NCBI RefSeq assembly: GCF_003284925.1
Contig: NZ_QMEX01000018.1
Coordinates: 1-49,424 of the forward strand
Origin: Mycolicibacter senuensis
GTDB taxonomy: Bacteria > Actinomycetota > Actinomycetes > Mycobacteriales > Mycobacteriaceae
Direction of reading: 5' to 3'
DNA: 49,424 bases
A program made the position numbers and the translations under genes. A model generated the notes under the pieces. It was not told the DNA's origin and did no database searches. It was given only the letters and a program-made list of their open reading frames with translations. Positions 39,261 to 47,866 of this stretch are shown here, in pieces. How positions within the stretch are numbered: position 1 is the stretch's first letter; the number at the start of each line of letters is the position of its first letter.

Positions 39261-39266
39261 CGGCCG

Positions 39267-40490
39267 ATGGACTGGGAGAGGCCCTCCGAGCGGGTCTGCG
39301 AGCTGATCCGGCAGACCGCCCAGGCCTTGGTCAACGCGCCCCCGGAGGCGCTCGACGAGCTTCACGAAGCCACGTTGTCGGCCATGTACACGCAGGCCAT
39401 CGCCTCGGATCCGGTTCTCGCCGAAGGCATCCGCCGGAGCAATCGGTCCAACCTGATGCACTGGGCGGCCGCCAATCTCAGTCACCCCGGGGAGCCGGTA
39501 GCGGCCAACCTCTCCACGGAGTCACTGTTGATCGTCCGTGACGGGTTCCGCCGCGGCCTGGACGAATCTGCGGTCTTGGATGCCTATCGAGTCGGGACGA
39601 ACGTGGCGTGGCGGTCATGGATGCAGACCGCGTTCACCCTGACCCGAGACCCCGACGAACTGTGCGAGCTGCTCGACGTCACCTCTCGATCGCTGACGTC
39701 GTTCATCGATGCCACCATCGCCGGAATCGGCGAGCAGATGCAGATGGAACGCGAGGCGCTGACCCGGGGAACGCACGCCGAACGCCGCGAGACCGTCGCA
39801 CTGATCCTGGACGGCGCGACGATCTCCAAGCAGCGCGCCGAGAGCCGGCTCGGTTACCGGCTGGAGCAACATCACACTGCTGCCGTGGTCTGGGGCGACG
39901 AGTCCACCACCGACCTGGCCGATCTGGATGCGGCGGCCGAAGCCCTGACCCGCATTGAAACCGGTCAGCGCTCGTTATCGGTGCTGGCGAGCGCGGCCAC
40001 GCGATGGGTGTGGGTGCCCGGTCCGGACGGGCCAGATCTGCCCGGTGTTGTTGCCGTGGTCGACCGCCTGCCGGGTGTACAGATCGCGTTGGGGACGACG
40101 GCGGCCGGCCTTGACGGCTTCCGGCGCAGCCATCTCGACGCCGTCGCGACTCAACGCGTCATGGTGCGGCTGGGCTCCACCCAGCGCGTCGCGCGCTTCA
40201 CCGATATCGCGTTGGTGGCCCTGATCAGCGCCGAACCCGAACAGGCGGACCGGTTCATCACGCATACACTCGGCGACTTCGCGTCAGCTGATGCCGAATT
40301 ACAGCAAACCGTGCTCACGTTCATCCATCAGCAGTGCAACGCCTCACGAGCAGCAGAACGGATGTTCCTGCACCGGAATACGTTGCTGCGCAGGATCGCT
40401 CGAGCTGATGACTTGTTGCCGACGCCGTTGGCCGACAACAGCGTTCGGGTGGCGGTGGCGTTGGAGGCGCTGCGCTGGCGGGGCGCCTAG
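39267..40490 (+). CDS. PucR-type helix-turn-helix regulator
   Basis: 407 residues. A long N-terminal effector region (about 1-310, with the helical ELIRQTAQALVNAPPEAL onward) is followed by a C-terminal PucR-type HTH: LQQTVLTFIHQQCNASRAAERMFLHRNTLLRRIARADDLLP, the conserved pattern of the family. The ATG at 39267 is used because of the TATGCT box 6 nt upstream. It probably regulates the divergent DUF1214 gene and itself; the inducer is unknown. It is convergent with the TetR gene. Confidence 0.88.
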   Translation: MDWERPSERVCELIRQTAQALVNAPPEALDELHEATLSAMYTQAIASDPVLAEGIRRSNRSNLMHWAAANLSHPGEPVAANLSTESLLIVRDGFRRGLDESAVLDAYRVGTNVAWRSWMQTAFTLTRDPDELCELLDVTSRSLTSFIDATIAGIGEQMQMEREALTRGTHAERRETVALILDGATISKQRAESRLGYRLEQHHTAAVVWGDESTTDLADLDAAAEALTRIETGQRSLSVLASAATRWVWVPGPDGPDLPGVVAVVDRLPGVQIALGTTAAGLDGFRRSHLDAVATQRVMVRLGSTQRVARFTDIALVALISAEPEQADRFITHTLGDFASADAELQQTVLTFIHQQCNASRAAERMFLHRNTLLRRIARADDLLPTPLADNSVRVAVALEALRWRGA

Positions 40491-40514
40491 CGCCGCAGGT
40501 CACGCGACGACAGC

Positions 40515-41252
40515 TCAGGCGACCGGCCGGCGTCGCACAGCGTCATGGATGGGCTGACCGGGGTCCATCGCGATCCCGAGGCTCTCCGCGGTGCCGTTGA
40601 CGACGCCGATCATGATGGTCGTCAGGTAACCCACGAAGGTGTCGCGGGGCATCCGCCGCGGGCTGTCCAGTTCCGGCCCCAGCCACCAGTCGGTGGCCGA
40701 GGTCGCCGTACCGAATGCCGCGAAGGCCGCCAGTTCCAGCGTGCCGCCGTTGAGATCGAGATCCCGCAGTTCGTTGCGGAACATCTCGGCCATGGCGAGC
40801 GTGATCGTCCGGCCTTCGTTGAGCGTCCGCATCGTCGACTCGGACTGCGCGCGCACCCGCCCCTGGATGAAAAACCGCAACACATTGGGGTGCTCGTCGA
40901 CCAGCGTTACGTACTCTTCGACGCTGCGCTGAATGATGTCGCGCAGCGAATTGGTGGCGACGTCGATGGAGGCGAAGATCGCTGCCCACAGGTCGTCGCG
41001 CAGCCGGGTCCCGACCGCCTCGAACAGGTCGTCCTTATCGGCGAAGTGGCGGTAGATCTTGGGCTTGGCGGTACCGGCTTCCTCGGCGATCTGCCGCACA
41101 CTCACATCGGGCCCGAGCCGGTCGATCGCGCGGAAGGCGGCCTCGACGATCTCGCCGCGGACCTTCTTGCGGTGTTCGCGCCACCGCTCACTGCGCGCAT
41201 CGACCTTTTGCCCGCCGTTGTCGGCCGGCTTGGGCCTGCTCGTTCCGCGCAC
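40515..41252 (-). CDS. TetR-family transcriptional regulator (Rv3050c-like)
   Basis: 245 residues with an N-terminal TetR DNA-binding domain (REHRKKVRGEIVEAAFRAIDRLG then VSVRQIAEEAGTAKPKIYRHFADKDDLFEAVG) and a helical ligand-binding domain. GTG 41252 is preferred: TAAGGT (41260-41265, minus strand) ends 7 nt upstream, and the extra 34 codons of the open frame are not conserved-looking. The position beyond the flavin monooxygenase agrees with Rv3050c. It is divergent from the flavoprotein gene at 41372, a probable target. Confidence 0.9.
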   Translation of the reverse strand: MRGTSRPKPADNGGQKVDARSERWREHRKKVRGEIVEAAFRAIDRLGPDVSVRQIAEEAGTAKPKIYRHFADKDDLFEAVGTRLRDDLWAAIFASIDVATNSLRDIIQRSVEEYVTLVDEHPNVLRFFIQGRVRAQSESTMRTLNEGRTITLAMAEMFRNELRDLDLNGGTLELAAFAAFGTATSATDWWLGPELDSPRRMPRDTFVGYLTTIMIGVVNGTAESLGIAMDPGQPIHDAVRRRPVA

Positions 41253-41259
41253 GTCAAGC

Positions 41260-41265
41260 ACCTTA
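41260..41265 (-). promoter_or_regulatory. Candidate leaderless -10 box of the TetR gene (TAAGGT)
   Basis: TANNNT hexamer on the minus strand, 7 nt before GTG 41252; a leaderless start is inferred. The same bases also contain a purine run (AAGGTG) that could act as an RBS. Confidence 0.35.
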
Positions 41266-41371
41266 CCGCGTTGCCGCGGCTGACCTGGGGAGACCGCGCG
41301 GTGACCTGGTCCGTTAGCATCGATAGACAGTTCCCGCGGCGTGATGACGCGCATATTTGAGACGAGATGTA

Positions 41372-42553
41372 GTGACCCAACGATTCGACCTGGCCATCGT
41401 CGGCGGCGGCCCGGCGGGATCGGCAGCGGCCTGGCAGGCCCGTCAGGCCGGCGCGAGCGTCGTAATCGTGGACAAGGCCGATTTCCCCCGTGACAAGCCC
41501 TGCGGTGATGGGCTGACCGCCCGCGCGGTCAGCTATCTGCAGAAGATGGGGCTGGCCGAACAGGTCGCCAAGTTTCACCAGGTCAACCGGGTGAAGGTGT
41601 TCAGCCCCAGCGAGTGGGAACTGTCATTTCCGCGCCGCCCCGGAATGCCCGACCACGGCTACGTCGCGCGCCGGCCCGAGCTGGACACCCTGCTGCTCAA
41701 GCACGCCGAGTCCGCCGGCGCCGAAGTCCGTCAATCGGCCGAGGCCAGCGCGCCGATTCTTGACGATTCCGGCCGGGTCACCGGGGTCTTGCTCAAGAGC
41801 GGCGAGCAGGTGCTGGCCGACGCGGTGATCGCCGCCGACGGCGCCTACTCACCGATCAAGCGCGCGCTGAAACTGGACTCGGACTACAACGGCTATTCCG
41901 CGATCGCGATCCGCGCCGAGATGCCGGCGGTGCGTCCCGACGTCGACTCGCTCGACATCTACCTGAAGCTGGTGTTCGAAGGCGACCAGCTGCCCGGCTA
42001 CGGCTGGGTGTTCCCACTGGGCGACGGGCGGGTCAACATCGGCCTGGGCTATGTCAACAGTTACAAGAACTGGCAGGCCATCAATGCCACGCACTTCCTC
42101 GGCGAATTCCTGGAGACCCTCCCGCGCGAATGGGAGCTGCCCTCGATCACCGAGCTGAAGCAGTCCAAGACGGTGCGGGCCTGGCGGCTGCCGATGGGTT
42201 TCACCGCGTGGCCGCCGTGGCGTCCCGGTGTGTTGTTCGTCGGCGACTCACTGGGTGCGGGCCGACCGACCTCCGGCGCCGGGATCTCCAAGGCGCTGGA
42301 ATCGGGGTTGGCCGCCGGTGAGTGCGCCGTGGCGGCGTTGACCAACGCCGGCCCAGACGACTTCACCAACTACGCCCAGCGGATGCAAGCCGCCTGGGGC
42401 CGGGAGTACCGGCGTGGCCGGTTCTTCCACAAGCTGGCCGGTCGGCCGGCGGTGGCCAACGCGGGCCTCAAACTGCTGGACAACGCGCGCTTCCGCGACG
42501 TGCTGCTGACCCGGTTGTACAGCGGCCAGCAGGGGCCGTCGCACACCTACTGA
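41372..42553 (+). CDS. Geranylgeranyl-reductase-family FAD-dependent oxidoreductase
   Basis: 393 residues from GTG 41372 (a TTG at 41357 would add 5). The flavin-binding motif AIVGGGPAGSAAAW, the PCGDGLTARA loop, GYGWVFPLGDGRVNIGLG and FVGDSLGAGRPTSGAGISKALESG identify the GGR/Rv0561c-like family, which saturates isoprenoid chains (for example the menaquinone side chain) or oxidises aromatic substrates. A precise substrate cannot be inferred. The gene is divergent from tetR, and its stop overlaps the convergent P450 gene by 7 bp. Confidence 0.85.
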   Translation: MTQRFDLAIVGGGPAGSAAAWQARQAGASVVIVDKADFPRDKPCGDGLTARAVSYLQKMGLAEQVAKFHQVNRVKVFSPSEWELSFPRRPGMPDHGYVARRPELDTLLLKHAESAGAEVRQSAEASAPILDDSGRVTGVLLKSGEQVLADAVIAADGAYSPIKRALKLDSDYNGYSAIAIRAEMPAVRPDVDSLDIYLKLVFEGDQLPGYGWVFPLGDGRVNIGLGYVNSYKNWQAINATHFLGEFLETLPREWELPSITELKQSKTVRAWRLPMGFTAWPPWRPGVLFVGDSLGAGRPTSGAGISKALESGLAAGECAVAALTNAGPDDFTNYAQRMQAAWGREYRRGRFFHKLAGRPAVANAGLKLLDNARFRDVLLTRLYSGQQGPSHTY

Positions 42554-43947
42554 GCGGTGTCGGCTTGTCCCCCCGCAGCGCAGTCGACCGCGCTCCGGCG
42601 CTGCCGGACACGGGCGTAGATCGGCTCGGCGGCGACCGTGGTGAAGGGCACCGCTAGCGGAAAATCAGTACTCAACGAGCTGAATTCGCAACGCCGGACA
42701 CAGGTGGCCAGCGCCAGGGCGGCTTCCAGCATGGCGAAGTGATCGCCCACGCATTTGCGCGGTCCGCCGCCGAACGGCAGATACTGCCAACGGTCGCGGG
42801 CCGCAGCGTTCTCCGGGCTGAACCGGTCCGGGTCAAACTGGTCTGGACGCTCCCACAGCGCCGGATCGCGGTGCAGCGCATAGACCCCGACTCCGACCAG
42901 CGAATCGGCCTGCACACGGTAGCCGTCGACGGCGATATCGCGCACCGCTGTTCGGCCGTTCAGCGCGCCGGGCGGACACAACCGCAGCGCTTCGTGCAGC
43001 ACCTGGACGGTGTAGGGCAATCGGGCCACATCGTCTGGAGTGATTTCCGCTGCTGGTAGCGCCGCGACCTCGGCGGCGACTCTGCGCTGGACGTCCGGGT
43101 GATTGCCCAACGCCCATAGCGCGTAGGCCAACGTTGTCGCGGTGGTGTCGTGACCGGCGAGCATGAACACGACCAACTCATCACAGATCTCGCGGTCGGA
43201 CAATCCACAACCCGTTTCCGGGTCGACGGCGGTCATCAACCCACGCACCAGCGGCGCGTCGCGCGTCGGGTCCGCCCGGCAGGTTTGCAGGATGTCGTGG
43301 GCGCATCGGTGCAGTGTGGCGCTGGCGGCTCGGGCTCGGCGGCGCGCCGGGGTCGGCAGCCAGCGCGGCGCCCGCACCGGAGCAAATGCGCGATCGGTGA
43401 CGTATTCCTGCGTGATGCGCATCGGCTCACCCAGCGCGGCGGCGCGTTCGTCGAGATCCACCCCGAGCACCGAGCGCCCCAGCGCCCGCAACGTGAGCTT
43501 GCGGCATTCGGCGTCCAGATCGACTGTGCTCCCGTCGCGCCACGCGCTGGCCACCATCTCGGCGGCCTGCGACATGTGTCCCCCGTAGTTACGGACGTAC
43601 TGCTTGGTGAACAACGGTTGCAGCATGCGTCGCCGCGGCAGCCATGGCTCGTTTCGGAGATCGAACAGGTTCGGGCCAAGTAGGTGTCGTATCTCATCAT
43701 GGGCCGGGGCGCGGTCGACGTCGCCACTGCTTAGCACGTCGTGCGCGCCCTGCGGCGAAGTCACCACCACGAGCGGAGGAGACAGCCACGCCGGCGCCAG
43801 CACCACACGGGTAACCGGTCCGCCGGCATCTCGCAGCCTCTCGATCCCGGTGTGCAGCTGCCGAATCTCCCGCAGTTGCCGCCGGTAAGGCAACGGGTTC
43901 TTCGGCGCCAGCGGCAATGCGCGAACATCAACCTCGGTCACGGTCAT
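42547..43947 (-). CDS. Cytochrome P450
   Basis: 466 residues with ATG 43947 as the start (MTVTEVDVRALPL); the frame is open to 44025 but that part overlaps the divergent promoter. The I-helix oxygen-binding motif is FMLAGHDTTATT, the K-helix ExxR is EALR, and the haem loop is FGGGPRKCVGDHFA with Cys399 as iron ligand. A ferredoxin or reductase gene is not in the window. It is probably a soluble monooxygenase of lipid, sterol or isoprenoid compounds. The stop overlaps the convergent reductase gene. Confidence 0.93.
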   Translation of the reverse strand: MTVTEVDVRALPLAPKNPLPYRRQLREIRQLHTGIERLRDAGGPVTRVVLAPAWLSPPLVVVTSPQGAHDVLSSGDVDRAPAHDEIRHLLGPNLFDLRNEPWLPRRRMLQPLFTKQYVRNYGGHMSQAAEMVASAWRDGSTVDLDAECRKLTLRALGRSVLGVDLDERAAALGEPMRITQEYVTDRAFAPVRAPRWLPTPARRRARAASATLHRCAHDILQTCRADPTRDAPLVRGLMTAVDPETGCGLSDREICDELVVFMLAGHDTTATTLAYALWALGNHPDVQRRVAAEVAALPAAEITPDDVARLPYTVQVLHEALRLCPPGALNGRTAVRDIAVDGYRVQADSLVGVGVYALHRDPALWERPDQFDPDRFSPENAAARDRWQYLPFGGGPRKCVGDHFAMLEAALALATCVRRCEFSSLSTDFPLAVPFTTVAAEPIYARVRQRRSAVDCAAGGQADTAQ

Positions 43948-44056
43948 GCCGTGAGCCAACCAGGCCCGATGCGCCGCCACCTCATCCGAACGGCTGAGAT
44001 TTTCCCAGGAAATCGAAGGGATCATCCGAGCCGCTCGGCGGGAGAATGTCCGATAT

Positions 44057-44072
44057 GGGACGGGATGTCCCG
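44057..44072. promoter_or_regulatory. Overlapping palindromes upstream of the LuxR gene
   Basis: GGGAC-GGGAT-GTCCC (44057-44071) overlaps the tighter CGGGA-TG-TCCCG (44061-44072), about 26 nt before the LuxR ATG and between divergent genes. It may be an autoregulatory operator or a 5' UTR hairpin. Confidence 0.35.
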
Positions 44073-44097
44073 TGAGCGAGGAACCCGGGATGCGGCG

Positions 44098-45186
44098 ATG
44101 ACGACTCTCGATGATTTTTCGCGGATAGTCGCGGCCGTCTACGGCTCAGTGATGGCTCCCGAGAACTGGACCGTAGCCTTGGGCGACCTTCGGCGCACAC
44201 TCGAGGGGCAGAGCTGCGCGCTGATTCGAGCAGACGCCGCGGGGCGATCGGTACAGGCCGCGCACCTGGCGCCGGAAGTGCGTGCCGATTACGAGCGGTA
44301 CTACCACCGGATCGACTACGTGCTCGAAGCCGTCGAACAGGGCCCGGTCGGTGAACTACGCACTGGACGGTCCCTGGTCGCATTGCAGGCCCAGTCGGAG
44401 TTCCACATCGACTGGCTGCGGCCCATGGAGATGACCGAGGGCTTGTTCGTGCGGCTCAGCAACGGCCCGGCACCGCTGGCGTTCCTTGCCGCAGGGCCAC
44501 GCCCCATGGAGCCATTCGTCCCGCTGCTCAGTGCCCTGGTACCCCATCTGCAACAGGCCCTGCGCAGCCAGGCACACCTGGAACGCCTGCACCGCCACAC
44601 CGATGACCTCGATGCCGCCGCCCAGGCGCTCGGCTATGCAATCATCGTCGTGACCACCGAATCCCGGATCGCCTACGCCAACCCGGCCGCCGAACACCTG
44701 TTGCGGTCGGCCGATGGGCTTCGCGTCCGCGCCGCGCGACTCGAAGCTGCGGCCGGGAGCACCGACACTGCGCTCCAGCGCAGCATTCACAGCGCCCTGG
44801 CTACCGGGGATAACCAACCGTCGGGAAACTCGCTGCTGTGCGCCCGCCCGTCGGGGCATCGCCCCTACATCATCGAGGTGCTGCCCACCGATCCTGCTGC
44901 CGCCCCCGATCGTGGCCGGCGCGCCATCGTGATCGTCGCCGATCCTGAGTACGAATCCGCCACCACACCAGCGTTATTGCGCAGCCACTACGGCCTGACG
45001 GCCGGTGAAACCGGGATCGCCCTCATGGTGCTGAACGGCGGCGCGGTCAAAGACATCGCCGAACGCATGTCGCTGTCACAGGCCACCGTCAAAACGCATC
45101 TGCAGCACGTGTTCGACAAGACGGGAACCCACCGACAGGCCGAACTCATCCGGCTGCTGCTCAGCCTGCGCTCGCCCTGCCGGTGA
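44098..45186 (+). CDS. LuxR-family transcriptional regulator with PAS-like sensor
   Basis: 362 residues. ATG 44098 (MTTLDDFSRIVAAVYGSVM) begins the recognisable protein; the longer open frame to 43741 is an antisense shadow of the P450. The N-terminal 180 residues look like a small-molecule sensor, and a PAS-like segment (YAIIVVTTESRIAYANPAAEHLL) follows near residue 180-203. The C-terminus is a LuxR HTH (LTAGETGIALMVLNGG, VKDIAERMSLSQATVKTHLQHVFDKTG). It is divergent from the P450 gene (150 bp), which it may control. Confidence 0.9.
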   Translation: MTTLDDFSRIVAAVYGSVMAPENWTVALGDLRRTLEGQSCALIRADAAGRSVQAAHLAPEVRADYERYYHRIDYVLEAVEQGPVGELRTGRSLVALQAQSEFHIDWLRPMEMTEGLFVRLSNGPAPLAFLAAGPRPMEPFVPLLSALVPHLQQALRSQAHLERLHRHTDDLDAAAQALGYAIIVVTTESRIAYANPAAEHLLRSADGLRVRAARLEAAAGSTDTALQRSIHSALATGDNQPSGNSLLCARPSGHRPYIIEVLPTDPAAAPDRGRRAIVIVADPEYESATTPALLRSHYGLTAGETGIALMVLNGGAVKDIAERMSLSQATVKTHLQHVFDKTGTHRQAELIRLLLSLRSPCR

Positions 45187-45188
45187 GC

Positions 45189-45899
45189 TCAGGCTCGACC
45201 GCGCCGGCCCGGCCCCGGTTTCCTTGCGCCCTTACCCGCCGCGGCGCGGGCGGCCTGCTTGGCGAGGGTCTTCTCCCGGGCGGTGCGTTTGGGTGCCGGC
45301 CGGGCCTGTCCCCGTGAGGAACCAGGCTTGCGGCCGCGCACGATGCCGATGAACTCATCGACCAGTTCCGACTCCGACCCTTCCGGGAGGGCCAACGCCA
45401 CGGGGCAGCTGGGCGCGTCGGTGATCGGGCGATAGGTCAGGTCTTTACGGTGATACAGCCGCGCCAGCGACTGCGGAACAATCAGCGCTCCGAGGCCTGC
45501 AGCAACGAGTTCGATTGCATCCCTGGTGGTTTCAGGCCGATGATCGATCGGGGTGCCGGGAGCGACCCAGCCGACGACGTCGTCGAGTGGCAGCAGTATC
45601 GGCTCGCCGTCGAGGTCCGCGGCGGTGATCTCCTCGGCAGCAGTGAAGACGTGCTCCTTGGGCACCACGGCTACCGTCGTCTCGCGGTAAAGGGGGATGA
45701 CGGCGAGCCCGGCGGTGTCGCCCGACGGCCGTAACAGCGCCACATCGACGGTGCCGGCCCGCACCGCGCCGGGAGCATCTGCCGCGGCGACGAGGTGCAA
45801 GTGCAGCGGCACCTCGGGGTGGCGCTCCGCCCAGATCCGGGCCCACTTCGCAGGTGTGCCGCCGGGGACGTACCCGAGGGTGAGAGAGCGCGGCGTCAC
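45189..45899 (-). CDS. Stand-alone LysR-type effector-binding domain protein with basic tail
   Basis: 236 residues. Residues 1-175 match the LysR substrate-binding domain (LTLGYVPGGTPAKWARIWAERHPEVPLHLHLV, GTVDVALLRP, VPKEHVFTAAEEI, DAIELVAAGLGALIVPQSLA), but the N-terminal HTH is absent. The last 50 or so residues are Lys/Arg/Ala/Gly-rich (KRTAREKTLAKQAARAAAGKG), like a nonspecific nucleic-acid-binding tail. The start is GTG 45899, 28 bp from the divergent DUF5997 gene. Without an HTH it cannot act as a classical LysR; partner binding or an unusual DNA contact is possible. It ends 2 bp from the LuxR stop. Confidence 0.8.
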   Translation of the reverse strand: MTPRSLTLGYVPGGTPAKWARIWAERHPEVPLHLHLVAAADAPGAVRAGTVDVALLRPSGDTAGLAVIPLYRETTVAVVPKEHVFTAAEEITAADLDGEPILLPLDDVVGWVAPGTPIDHRPETTRDAIELVAAGLGALIVPQSLARLYHRKDLTYRPITDAPSCPVALALPEGSESELVDEFIGIVRGRKPGSSRGQARPAPKRTAREKTLAKQAARAAAGKGARKPGPGRRGRA

Positions 45900-45915
45900 C
45901 GCATCAGGCTACCGA

Positions 45916-45921
45916 TACGCT
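45916..45921 (+). promoter_or_regulatory. Candidate leaderless -10 box of the DUF5997 gene (TACGCT)
   Basis: TANNNT hexamer 6 nt before ATG 45928. The whole divergent gap is only 28 bp, so leaderless transcription would explain how two promoters fit. Confidence 0.45.
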
Positions 45922-45927
45922 GCTTGC

Positions 45928-46320
45928 ATGAGCAGGCCGAACGCGCAGTCCATGAAACCCGCCACCGCGGCCAGAAAGCTGGATGTGTACTTGCCCGCGA
46001 CGCCGGCCGAGTTCCAGGAGAACGCGATCACCCGCACCGAACTCGCCGCCCTGCAGGCGGATCCGCCGCAGTGGCTCCAAGACCTCCGCCGCAACGGGCC
46101 GCATCCGAAGAACCTGGTCGCCGCCAAGCTGGGCGTCTCGATCGCCGCCCTGGCACGCAACGGTGTCGGCAATGCACTCACCACCGAGCAGATCAATGCG
46201 TTGCTCGAGGAGAAGCCGCCGTGGCTGGCCACCGAACGCGAGAGCTACCAGGAGGTGCTGCGCGAGCAGCGACGCCTCAAGGCGCTGCACGCGGATCAGG
46301 CTCGCGAGAAGCGAGCGTGA
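45928..46320 (+). CDS. DUF5997 family protein
   Basis: 130-residue soluble protein with KLDVYLPATPAEFQENAITRTELAAL, PPQWLQDLRRNGPHPKNLVAAKLGVSIAALARNGV (an HTH-like helix pair) and a charged C-terminal helix. It is a short actinobacterial family, often found beside a LysR effector-domain protein, as here. Function is unknown; DNA binding by the LGVSIAALARNG segment is a guess. ATG 45928 is fixed by the TACGCT box. Confidence 0.82.
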   Translation: MSRPNAQSMKPATAARKLDVYLPATPAEFQENAITRTELAALQADPPQWLQDLRRNGPHPKNLVAAKLGVSIAALARNGVGNALTTEQINALLEEKPPWLATERESYQEVLREQRRLKALHADQAREKRA

Positions 46321-46624
46321 ACAGCACTACAACATGCAGGACACGCAGCTCCGAGAAGTATCGGATGAGCAGGTCGATGAACCACCCCGGCGAGGCTATC
46401 GGACTGCGTGCCCTCCACGTGCCCTAGTGTTTCGCTCGACACGCCGAAGGCATTACGGCCTTCTCGGTGGAGCTTGTCACACCAAGTCTGCATAACCCTG
46501 GCAAGCCATGACTCCGAGCGTGGCCGTGGTCCCGCGGGACCCCGCAGGCGAGTGCCGCATCCGCTGGTAACCGCTCACCGCCCGCCTCGGAGGGCCTGGT
46601 GAGGGTGGGCCGGCATCGTTCGCG
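46321..46624. other. 304-bp gap without a recognisable gene
   Basis: No coding, tRNA or IS feature could be supported. One small hairpin (GAAGGC-N6-GCCTTC, 46446-46463) may terminate the DUF5997 transcript. The gap marks the boundary between chromosomal genes and the relic element, so an attachment site may lie here, but no duplicated core was found. Confidence 0.5.
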
Positions 46625-46845
46625 ATGCCTGGAGTTCCCGGTGTCGAAGCCGACCTGTCCGCCCTCACCGTCGGGGGCGTCGCCCCCTCGTTCGTCTCCG
46701 TGGAGCACGCCGCGCAGCTGATGGACGTCAGCCGTGGACCGTGCGCCGCTGGATCACCAACGGCCACCTGAACGCCCGCAAGATGCCCAGCGGCGGAATC
46801 CGCGTGGCCGTAGCTGATCTGGAAGAGATCGAGAGCCGGTGCGCC
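46625..46845 (+). pseudogene. Frameshifted excisionase/MerR-like HTH DNA-binding protein
   Basis: Reading from ATG 46625 gives SVEHAAQLMDVSR, then one base appears missing near 46733-46737; the next frame continues with TVRRWITNGHLNARKMPS, then RVAVADLEEIE. Joined, this is the standard HTH_17 (helix-turn-helix excisionase) domain. No in-frame stop follows at the expected end, so the 3' end is also lost. It lies next to a recombinase remnant and is probably the excisionase of the same element. Confidence 0.7.
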
Positions 46846-47049
46846 CTGACGGCCACATTAAGGGCGCGGCGTAGCAGCCGGCAGCACGGAGCCCGGCAAC
46901 CGAAACTGGTTGTCGGGCTTGTTCGTCTCCCGCCGCGTTCACCTGCCTGCTCGGCGCGCAGCGGCGGCCACCCGCTGCCTTCGCCGCCGCACACCACGCA
47001 GGTACACCCGGCGCGGTCCCCCGCCTCCTCGATGCGGTCGAAGAGCTCA

Positions 47050-47866
47050 TCAGCAGCGGCCGGAGACAGCAACGAGGTGATGGAGTTCGGGTGGATCGAC
47101 CCCGGCTCGAAGTCCTCGACGATCAGCTCCGGGTCCATCGCGCGGGCGTCGCGGATCATCCTGGCGTACAAGCCAGCCCAACCCGGCCACGGACAGGCCG
47201 GCCACGCATGCGGCTGCGGGTCGGTCACCGCTGCCACCGCTGTCGAACGCGGAACCGCTGCGGCCCAACGCACGAACGCACACCGGCGGGCACCGCAGCG
47301 GATTCGTCGCGCGCGGCAGCGGGTACACGCTGCCCTCCCCCATCTGGTGCGTTTTGCTCTTCAGCAGGTGCACGTGCACGCCGTCCGCCGCATGTAGCTC
47401 CACGTCAGCGCCGGTGAGTTCGGTGAGCTCACTGCGCCTCAGCGCAGCCGCGAATCCCATGAGCAACAGCCCGGAGTCGCGACGTTCATACACGTGCGAC
47501 ACCCGGCCGTCCGCTTGCTCTCGCTCCGCGGCCCCGAGCAGCATCACGTCGTCGGTAAGCAGCGGGGTACGAGGCATGCGCGGCCGGTCACCGCGAGAGG
47601 CGTACTGCCGCCTGATCCTAGACATCGTCTGCCACACCAGCTCGTGCACCGCGGGGTTCGGTTCCAGGCCCGCGCGACGGTGACGGTCGAAGACCGCCGC
47701 GGTTCACTTGCCCAACGTCGTCGTCGAGTACGCCCGCTCCCCGTTCTCAGCAACCGTCTCGGCAGCGTCGACCAGGTATGCGGCGATCACCGCCGAGTGC
47801 GCCGGTAACGACTCGTATCCGTTGCGCCGGCACCAGCCCTCGAACCGCCGCCACGCCGAGGCCTAG
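47050..47866 (-). pseudogene. Tyrosine recombinase (integrase) remnant
   Basis: Minus-strand reading from 47866 gives the N-terminal DNA-binding domain (ASAWRRFEGWCRRNGYESLP, IAAYLVDAAETVAENG, YSTTTLGK), then TGA at 47704-47706 where Trp (TGG) is expected, then the same frame continues VHELVWQTMSRIRRQYA and the catalytic-domain start LLLMGFAAALRRSELTEL with the first active-site Arg. Near 47270, after CPPVCVR, the frame shifts and the His-x-x-Arg/Tyr box is not recognisable. The N-terminus is cut where the IS481-type transposase begins. It is inactive as it stands. Confidence 0.78.

Noticed and set aside
43741..44097. N-terminal extension of the LuxR gene
   Set aside because: It overlaps the P450 N-terminus antisense, is Arg/His/Gln-rich and has no domain; ATG 44098 starts the plausible protein.
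46446..46463. Small inverted repeat as an attachment site
   Set aside because: No second copy or tRNA end is present in the window, so only a weak hairpin can be claimed.
46728..47273. 181-codon minus-strand frame in the relic region
   Set aside because: It is not recognisable as an independent protein; it is more likely the shifted continuation of the broken integrase or unrelated debris.
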